NCBI GenBank assembly: GCA_021783895.1
Contig: JAJXTJ010000089.1
Span: 1-5,280 of the forward strand
Direction: 5' to 3'
DNA length: 5,280 nt
Source: Pseudomonadota bacterium
Lineage (GTDB): Bacteria; Pseudomonadota; Gammaproteobacteria; Burkholderiales; Sulfuricellaceae
The position numbers and the translations under genes were made by a program. Within the stretch, counting starts at the first letter, position 1. The number at the start of each line of letters is the position of its first letter. This document shows, piece after piece, positions 1 to 5,280 of this stretch. The notes under the pieces were generated by a model, which worked only from the letters and a program-made list of their open reading frames with translations, ran no database searches and had not been told where the DNA came from.

Positions 1-1
1 C

Positions 2-1711
2 GCCGTGGCGGACAAGGCGACGGTGCCGATCTACTATGAGAGCCGTATCGCCAAGCTGGCGCTGAACCAGGCAGCGCTGCCGAAGATCGACGAGGAGTTC
101 GACGAGATCACCGAGGGCGAGGAAGACGCCAAAAAGCAGAAGCTGAAAACCAAGTGGGCGGCGCTGGAAGCCTTGGTCGGCGATCCCAAACGCATCGCGC
201 TGGTCGCCGCGGACCTGGTGCAGCACTACGAGCGCCGCCTCGAAGCGATGGATGGCAAGGCGATGGTGGTGTGCATGAGCCGCCGCATCTGCGTTGATCT
301 GTATAACGCCGTCATCAAGCTGCGGCCAGATTGGGCGAGCGCCAGGGACGACGACATCGAGGCCGAGAAGAAACAGGCGTGCGTCGCAAAGATCGTGATG
401 ACCGGCAGCGCCGACGATGGCCCGGACTGGCAGCCGCACATCCGCAACAAGCTGCGCCGCCGCGAACTGGCGACGCGCTTCAAGGATAGCCTGGACCCGT
501 TCCGCATCGTGATCGTGCGCGATATGTGGCTGACCGGTTTCGATGCGCCATGCCTGCACACCATGTATGCCGACAAGCCGATGCGCGGCCACGGCCTGAT
601 GCAGGCCATCGCCCGCGTGAACCGCGTGTTCCGCGACAAGCCCGGCGGCTTGGTGGTGGATTACCTTGGCCTTGCCGATCAACTGAAGCATGCGCTCGCC
701 ACTTACACCGAAAGCGGCGGTCAAGGCAGCCCGAGCATCGACACCGCGCAAGCCATCGCGATGATGCAGGAAAAGCACGAGGTCGCCTGTGCTATCCTGC
801 ACGGCTTCAACTGGGACAAGTGGACGACGGGCACGCCCGCAGAACGCCTCGGCTTGATTCCCGCCGGGCAGGAGCATGTGTTGCAGCAGGAAGACGGCAA
901 GCAACGTTTCGTGCAGGCGGTGACCGACCTCTCGCGCGTATTCGCGCTGTGCGCCGCGACTGACGAGGCTATCGAATTGCGCGACGATATCGCGTTCTTC
1001 CAGGCGATCAAGGCGCAGCTCGCGAAGACGTCCGGCACGCAACGCCCGCCGGAAGAAATCGACGCCGCAGTTCGCCAGCTCGTCTCCAAGGCGATCATGG
1101 CCGGCGAAGGCATCATCGATGTTTTCACCGCTGCCGGATTGAAAAAGCCGGACATCAGTATTCTGTCCGACCAGTTCCTAGCCGAAGTGCGCGGATTGAA
1201 ACACAAGAACGTCGCCGCCGAGTTGCTGGCAAAGTTGCTCAAGGATGAAATCAAGACGCGCTCGGTGCGTAATCTCGTGCAGAGCCGCGCATTTTCCGAG
1301 ATGCTGAAGAGCACGCTCAACGCCTACCACAACCGCGCCATCGCCACGCAGGAAGTGATCGAGGAACTGATCAAGCTGGCCAAGGAGATGGATGCCGCAA
1401 CGAAGCGCGGCGAGAATCTTGGCTTGAACGAAGATGAAATCGCTTTCTACGATGCGCTCGCCGCCAACGAAAGCGCGGTGCAGGCCATGGGGAATGACGA
1501 GCTAAAGGTCATTGCCGCCGAACTCGTGACCCAGGTGCGCAAGAACGTGACCATCGACTGGGCGGTCCGAGAAAGCGCGCGCGCCAGAATCAAAGTGATG
1601 GTGAAACGCATCCTCAAAAAATACGGCTACCCGCCGGATTTGCAGGATGAAGCGACCAAGACGGTGTTGGCGCAGGCGGAGTTGCTGTCGGCTGAGTGGG
1701 CGCTGGCATAG
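2..1711 (+). CDS. hsdR: Type I restriction enzyme R subunit HsdR, C-terminal part (5' end outside window)
   Basis: This is the ATP-dependent translocase and endonuclease subunit of a type I restriction-modification complex, which acts with HsdM and HsdS on unmodified foreign DNA. About 569 codons are visible and the frame is open to the left edge, so the GTG at position 5 is an internal valine and not a start. Residues are counted from the first whole codon. A strand such as AMVVCMSRR (~87-95) fits helicase motif [12 protein letters not shown] (174-183) is motif V and [10 protein letters not shown] (201-210) is motif VI of the superfamily 2 motor. The rest is the helical C-terminal region, with the EcoR124-type (DUF3387) segment near the end ([39 protein letters not shown]). 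Family members are about 1000 residues or more, so the PD-(D/E)xK nuclease and motifs I-III should lie upstream, probably with hsdM and hsdS. The gene ends in TAG with no frameshift seen. Family assignment is very secure; activity cannot be judged from this part. Confidence 0.95.
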   Translation, partial: AVADKATVPIYYESRIAKLALNQAALPKIDEEFDEITEGEEDAKKQKLKTKWAALEALVGDPKRIALVAADLVQHYERRLEAMDGKAMVVCMSRRICVDLYNAVIKLRPDWASARDDDIEAEKKQACVAKIVMTGSADDGPDWQPHIRNKLRRRELATRFKDSLDPFRIVIVRDMWLTGFDAPCLHTMYADKPMRGHGLMQAIARVNRVFRDKPGGLVVDYLGLADQLKHALATYTESGGQGSPSIDTAQAIAMMQEKHEVACAILHGFNWDKWTTGTPAERLGLIPAGQEHVLQQEDGKQRFVQAVTDLSRVFALCAATDEAIELRDDIAFFQAIKAQLAKTSGTQRPPEEIDAAVRQLVSKAIMAGEGIIDVFTAAGLKKPDISILSDQFLAEVRGLKHKNVAAELLAKLLKDEIKTRSVRNLVQSRAFSEMLKSTLNAYHNRAIATQEVIEELIKLAKEMDAATKRGENLGLNEDEIAFYDALAANESAVQAMGNDELKVIAAELVTQVRKNVTIDWAVRESARARIKVMVKRILKKYGYPPDLQDEATKTVLAQAELLSAEWALA

Positions 1712-1795
1712 ACTTGGCAAGACAACGTCAATGTTTGGCATTTCCATAAGGTCGAGTCCACCGATGGACAATCATTGCGACCGGCAGCTTGATCG

Positions 1796-1832
1796 AAAAT
1801 AGGGGACGTAGCCCGATTAACCGGGAATTTTT
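1796..1832. repeat. Imperfect hairpin element between hsdR and mazF; possible weak terminator or REP-like relic
   Basis: The 120-bp gap between the convergent hsdR and mazF genes contains AAAATAGGGGACG followed by TAGCCCGATTAA, where AAT-A-GGG can fold on CCC-G-ATT with one mismatch. An overlapping alternative hairpin, CCCG-ATTAAC-CGGG (1812-1825), is followed on the + strand by AATTTTT, whose last bases run into the mazF stop codon. The second fold could act as a weak terminator for hsdR. The first half resembles short 'AATAGGGGAC...CCCC' palindromes that I remember from intergenic REP-type repeats, but that link is a memory and not a demonstrated match. The remainder of the gap (1712-1795) shows nothing I recognise. 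Confidence 0.3.
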
Positions 1833-2178
1833 AGTCCAAACCAAGTAGCGCCTTGATCTTCCCATGCACCTCGGCCATTTCATTAACCGAGACTTTCCCC
1901 TTGTGCCTTGCCTTTCTGGTTTGCCAGTCCAGGTGCTTGACCTGATCGGACAAAACGGCGCCGGTAACCTTGGGGTTGTCCCGGATAACGACTTCGAACG
2001 GATAGCCTTTGATCTGGTTGGTAATCGGACAGCAGACCACGGTTCCGGTTTTCGCATTGTATTCAGCCGGAGAAAGCACCAGTGCCGGACGGGTTCCGGC
2101 TTGCTCGTGCCCGGCTTGGGGGTCGAATTCCAGCCAGACAATATCGCCCGCCTTGGGCACGTAGTTGACGGCTTTCAC
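1831..2178 (-). CDS. mazF: MazF-family (PemK/MazF) toxin, sequence-specific mRNA endoribonuclease
   Basis: This 115-residue protein is the toxin of a type II toxin-antitoxin pair. MazF enzymes cleave single-stranded mRNA at short recognition sequences in the cytoplasm and are held inactive by MazE. The sequence follows E. coli MazF closely: GDIVWLEFDP (11-20), EQAGTRPALVLSP (25-37), YNAKTG (40-45), PITNQIKGYPFEV (51-63) and LSDQVKHLDW. Arg30 and Thr53 align with the residues known to be catalytic in E. coli MazF (Arg29, Thr52), so the active site appears intact, and the length matches the family. The start is GTG, and its bases overlap the mazE stop in GTGA, which points to translational coupling and keeps toxin output tied to antitoxin. 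Only a weak Shine-Dalgarno-like AGGGA lies upstream, inside the end of mazE. No strong terminator follows. The cleavage motif cannot be predicted from the sequence. Confidence 0.95.
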   Translation of the reverse strand: MKAVNYVPKAGDIVWLEFDPQAGHEQAGTRPALVLSPAEYNAKTGTVVCCPITNQIKGYPFEVVIRDNPKVTGAVLSDQVKHLDWQTRKARHKGKVSVNEMAEVHGKIKALLGLD

Positions 2179-2417
2179 CAGAATTCCCTACCCACAGGTT
2201 TGCCGAAATCGACCGAGGTATGGCAGTTATCGTCGGTAATGCCTGCCAGCAGGGCATCCAAGTCGAATTCATTTTTATGCACGGGTTCGATCACCAAGCG
2301 GCCACCTTCCGCCCTCATTTCTACGTGCTGATCCAGCATAAATTTGGCTTCTTCAAGCACCGAAGCGGGAATACGCACCGCTGCGCTGTTACCCCATTTT
2401 TTTACGACCACTTCCAT
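2175..2417 (-). CDS. mazE: MazE-family antitoxin (AbrB/SpoVT-type DNA-binding protein)
   Basis: This 80-residue protein is the antitoxin partner of the adjacent MazF. MazE dimers bind operator DNA through an N-terminal swapped-hairpin beta-barrel and wrap MazF with an acidic C-terminal tail. The N-terminal signature VVKKWGNSAAVRIPASVLEE (residues 4-23) is nearly that of E. coli MazE, and GGRLVIEPV (38-46) completes the DNA-binding fold. The tail contains FDLDALLAGIT and ends DFGKPVGREFW, matching the MazF-binding region. I chose the ATG at 2415-2417 because AAGGAG stands 6 bases upstream and the protein then matches the ~82-residue family length. An in-frame ATG at 2457-2459 would add 14 residues, but it lies inside the -10 region of the promoter and has no ribosome binding site. 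The gene is first in the operon and overlaps mazF by 4 bases. Expression is probably autoregulated through the inverted repeat just upstream. Confidence 0.95.
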   Translation of the reverse strand: MEVVVKKWGNSAAVRIPASVLEEAKFMLDQHVEMRAEGGRLVIEPVHKNEFDLDALLAGITDDNCHTSVDFGKPVGREFW

Positions 2418-2423
2418 GATGTG

Positions 2424-2429
2424 CTCCTT
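2424..2429 (-). promoter_or_regulatory. Ribosome binding site of mazE (decides the start)
   Basis: On the - strand this reads AAGGAG, six bases before the ATG at 2415-2417. It is a near-consensus Shine-Dalgarno sequence and supports the 80-residue MazE over the 94-residue extended frame. Confidence 0.85.
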
Positions 2430-2433
2430 GAAT

Positions 2434-2462
2434 GGCATGTTGATACAAAGTTTATACATGCC
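2434..2462. promoter_or_regulatory. Candidate MazE/MazEF operator (29-bp inverted repeat)
   Basis: Perfect 7-bp arms, GGCATGT and ACATGCC, are separated by 15 bp. On the - strand the repeat covers the TATAAA -10 box and the expected transcription start of mazEF, ending just before the mazE ribosome binding site. MazE-type antitoxins are known to repress their own promoters by binding palindromic DNA, so the position is what an autorepression operator would need. Binding is inferred. Confidence 0.6.
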
Positions 2463-2478
2463 AGGTGTGCGATGTCAA
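2451..2478 (-). promoter_or_regulatory. Promoter of mazEF (sigma70-type)
   Basis: On the - strand a perfect TTGACA (-35, 2473-2478) is followed after 16 bp by TATAAA (-10, 2451-2456, 5 of 6 consensus bases). The expected start near 2444-2445 leaves a leader of roughly 27 bases containing the mazE Shine-Dalgarno. This is the strongest promoter-like sequence I found in the window. Confidence 0.75.
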
Positions 2479-2499
2479 CATCGGCGGTCGAGATACAGA

Positions 2500-2533
2500 C
2501 AACAAAAAACCCGCCGGAGCGGGTTTTTTGTTG
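2500..2533. terminator. Strong intrinsic terminator of rpmB-rpmG, symmetric in both directions
   Basis: A perfect 15-bp inverted repeat (CAACAAAAAACCCGC and its complement) encloses a 4-base loop. The GC core CCCGC/GCGGG is flanked by A6 and T6, so the RNA has a hairpin followed by a U tract on either strand. On the - strand it lies 26 bases after the rpmG stop codon and should end the rpmBG transcript, insulating the mazEF promoter just beyond it. Confidence 0.92.
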
Positions 2534-2559
2534 AGCAATACCTGAATAAAGCGCTTGGC

Positions 2560-2727
2560 TTATTTCAGTTTTGTTTCCTTGTAGTCCACGTGCTTGCGCG
2601 CCACCGGATCAAATTTCTTGATCAGCATCTTTTCCGGCATGGTACGTTTGTTCTTGTCGGTAGTATAAAAGTGACCGGTTCCAGCAGTGGATTCCAGTTT
2701 GATTTTTTCGCGTCCGCCTTTTGCCAT
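2560..2727 (-). CDS. rpmG: 50S ribosomal protein L33
   Basis: This 55-residue protein is a small component of the large ribosomal subunit, near the E site. The translation begins [14 protein letters not shown] and carries [10 protein letters not shown] (14-23), [10 protein letters not shown] (25-34), [12 protein letters not shown] (36-47) and ends YKETKLK, matching proteobacterial L33 in length and sequence. It contains no cysteine, so it is the zinc-independent (C-minus) form usual in proteobacteria. The ATG is preceded by AAGGGG at 7 bases, and this Shine-Dalgarno overlaps the rpmB stop codon. rpmB lies 11 bp upstream, giving the widely conserved rpmB-rpmG operon. A strong terminator follows the stop. 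The KRTMPEKM and FDPVARKHV segments look betaproteobacterial, which I recall rather than measured. Confidence 0.98.
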   Translation of the reverse strand: MAKGGREKIKLESTAGTGHFYTTDKNKRTMPEKMLIKKFDPVARKHVDYKETKLK

Positions 2728-2738
2728 TTTTCAGCCCC

Positions 2739-2975
2739 TTAAATGCTTTCGCCGCGAGCGCGTAGCTTCGCCAGCACGGCGTCGATGCCGTTCTTGTCAA
2801 TGGTGCGCAGTGCAGCGCAGGAAAGGCGCATACTCACCCAGCGGTTTTCGCTTTCCACCCAGAACTTGCGATTTTGCAGGTTCGGCAGAAAACGGCGTTT
2901 AGTCCTGTTGTTGGCGTGGGAGACGTTATTCCCCGACATCGGCTTCTTGCCGGTGATCATGCATACGCGGGCCAT
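2739..2975 (-). CDS. rpmB: 50S ribosomal protein L28
   Basis: This 78-residue large-subunit ribosomal protein has exactly the length of E. coli L28. Recognisable segments are [12 protein letters not shown] (1-12), GNNVSHANN (15-23), [19 protein letters not shown] (25-43), and [18 protein letters not shown] near the C terminus. Cys5 is present, but the second cysteine of the CxxC pair found in zinc-binding L28 is replaced by threonine (CMIT), so this is the zinc-independent type, consistent with the cysteine-free L33 beside it. The ATG has GGAG 7 bases upstream. It is the first gene of the rpmB-rpmG operon, with a candidate promoter about 45-75 bases before the start codon. Confidence 0.98.
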   Translation of the reverse strand: MARVCMITGKKPMSGNNVSHANNRTKRRFLPNLQNRKFWVESENRWVSMRLSCAALRTIDKNGIDAVLAKLRARGESI

Positions 2976-3018
2976 GGTATTGCTCCAGAAATAGAATAGT
3001 GAATTACGAAAACCGCAA

Positions 3019-3048
3019 TTTATACCCTATTTTCGCCCCACAAGGCAA
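3019..3048 (-). promoter_or_regulatory. Candidate promoter of rpmB-rpmG
   Basis: On the - strand TTGCCT (-35, 3043-3048, 4 of 6 consensus) is followed after 18 bp by TATAAA (-10, 3019-3024, 5 of 6). It lies in a locally AT-rich stretch directly upstream of rpmB and would give a leader of roughly 35-40 bases. It is the best match between the lysine-rich gene and rpmB. Confidence 0.6.
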
Positions 3049-3065
3049 GAGAAAATTATTCCCCC

Positions 3066-3108
3066 CAGAGCTGGCCTCGCTCTGCGAATGACCGGAAACC
3101 GCTTCCGG
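3066..3108. other. Pair of small hairpins between the lysine-rich gene and the rpmB promoter
   Basis: Two perfect 6-bp inverted repeats occur in tandem: CAGAGC/GCTCTG with a 7-base loop (3066-3084) and CCGGAA/TTCCGG with a 5-base loop (3092-3108). Both lie downstream of the lysine-rich gene on the - strand and about 20-60 bases before the rpmB -35 box. Neither is followed by a clear T tract in that direction, so termination is possible but not shown. They may end or stabilise the upstream transcript. Confidence 0.35.
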
Positions 3109-3157
3109 CAACGATCTAAGACGCGCCTGGGAACAACATCGCGGCACGGCTAATTCA

Positions 3158-3274
3158 TCAGGAACCCTGGCGCTTCTTTTCCGCCTGCTTGACCTTTTTG
3201 TCCGCCTTTTTTTCCTTCATTGTTTTGGCGGGTTCCTTCTTGACCGCTTTCTTCGCGTCCTGGCTTTTGCCCAT
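3158..3274 (-). CDS. Small lysine-rich protein of unknown function (38 aa)
   Basis: The translation begins MGKSQDAKKAVKKEP and has 38 residues, 14 of them lysine and one arginine against five acidic ones, giving a net charge near +10 and no aromatic residue or cysteine. The pattern KKAxKK occurs twice (residues 8-13 and 22-27), and a proline at 15 probably separates a short N-terminal part from a likely charged helix. There is no signal peptide or membrane segment. I chose the ATG at 3272-3274 because GGAG stands 8 bases upstream; an in-frame TTG at 3338-3340 would add 22 residues without a ribosome binding site. A candidate promoter at 3346-3373 precedes it. I faintly recall similar short lysine-rich hypothetical proteins in betaproteobacteria, but assign no function. 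Nucleic-acid or ribosome binding is a guess from charge alone. It could also be a non-coding leader read by chance, though start signals and composition argue for a gene. Confidence 0.65.
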   Translation of the reverse strand: MGKSQDAKKAVKKEPAKTMKEKKADKKVKQAEKKRQGS

Positions 3275-3282
3275 GATTTTTG

Positions 3283-3287
3283 CTCCG
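3283..3287 (-). promoter_or_regulatory. Ribosome binding site of the lysine-rich small gene (decides the start)
   Basis: On the - strand this reads CGGAG, ending 8 bases before the ATG at 3272-3274. No comparable site precedes the upstream in-frame TTG, so the short 38-residue form is preferred. Confidence 0.6.
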
Positions 3288-3345
3288 TCGTTGAAAAAAT
3301 TGAATTCCATATCGTCGAACCCGATGGATGGGTTCTTCAATGAAC

Positions 3346-3373
3346 ATTACACGCATTGGCCCTGATCTGGCAA
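3346..3373 (-). promoter_or_regulatory. Candidate promoter of the lysine-rich small gene
   Basis: On the - strand TTGCCA (-35, 3368-3373, 5 of 6 consensus) is followed after 16 bp by TGTAAT (-10, 3346-3351, 5 of 6). It sits between the tex stop and the small gene and would give a leader of about 65 bases, which includes a short GAACCC/GGGTTC inverted repeat (3317-3335). It suggests the gene is not only read through from tex. Confidence 0.5.
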
Positions 3374-3423
3374 CGCGCGTTTGAGGCGCATGGTGTCGGT
3401 CGGCAATCCTGCCTCGCCCGCCC

Positions 3424-5280
<1,857 letters not shown>

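Noticed and set aside
721..1320. 199-codon open frame on the - strand opposite hsdR
   Set aside because: It lies wholly within the conserved HsdR reading frame, its translation is low-complexity Ser/Ala/Arg-rich, and no ribosome binding site or family match is apparent.
1728..1830. Possible gene remnant downstream of mazF in the - strand frames
   Set aside because: Frames running through this gap are extensions of shadow frames, with no recognisable protein family and no start signals.
1864..2331. 155-codon + strand frame crossing mazF and mazE
   Set aside because: It is antisense to both toxin-antitoxin genes, whose protein matches are unambiguous, so it is a shadow frame.
2418..2459. N-terminal extension of MazE from the ATG at 2457-2459
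   Set aside because: That ATG lies in the promoter -10/operator region without a Shine-Dalgarno, and the extra 14 residues have no counterpart in MazE.
3317..3335. GAACCC/GGGTTC hairpin in the leader of the lysine-rich gene, considered as a riboswitch or attenuator
   Set aside because: The stem is only 6 bp with a 7-base loop and no T tract, too little for a regulatory RNA claim.
3275..3340. 22-residue N-terminal extension of the lysine-rich protein from a TTG
   Set aside because: There is no ribosome binding site upstream, the composition differs (aromatic, acidic) from the lysine-rich part, and a good GGAG precedes the internal ATG.
3341..3423. Terminator directly after tex
   Set aside because: Only a 4-bp GGCA/TGCC pairing was found and no T tract, so no intrinsic terminator can be supported.

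Overview
The window looks like chromosomal DNA from a GC-rich proteobacterium, most likely a betaproteobacterium. The best pointer is the 55-residue ribosomal protein L33 ([36 protein letters not shown]), which reads like the betaproteobacterial version. L28 and Tex fit the same group. This placement rests on remembered family sequences, not on a search.

From left to right there are two parts. The left part is accessory. It holds the last ~569 codons of hsdR, the motor/restriction subunit of a type I restriction-modification system, on the + strand and cut by the left edge. A short gap follows, then a mazE-mazF toxin-antitoxin operon on the - strand, converging on hsdR. The right part is core and entirely on the - strand: rpmG (L33, 2560-2727), rpmB (L28, 2739-2975), a 38-residue lysine-rich small protein (3158-3274), and tex (3424 to beyond the right edge), a transcription accessory protein cut at its N-terminal end.

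Transcription on the - strand runs right to left: tex, then the lysine-rich gene with its own candidate promoter, then the rpmB-rpmG operon with its own candidate promoter. The operon ends at a perfect 15-bp hairpin terminator (2500-2533). The mazEF promoter (TTGACA, 16 bp, TATAAA) begins only 21 bp past this terminator, and a 29-bp inverted repeat overlapping its -10 box is a good candidate operator for autorepression. mazE and mazF overlap by 4 bases (GTGA), so they are probably translationally coupled.

Functionally, the accessory half pairs a restriction system with a toxin-antitoxin module, both typical of defence or stabilisation islands. They abut the ribosomal protein operon right at its terminator, a plausible insertion boundary. 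No new multi-gene system is evident. The least explained items are the lysine-rich small protein and an imperfect hairpin element between hsdR and mazF. No stretch of more than 300 bases lacks a gene, and I saw no tRNA, rRNA, CRISPR array or intact insertion sequence.
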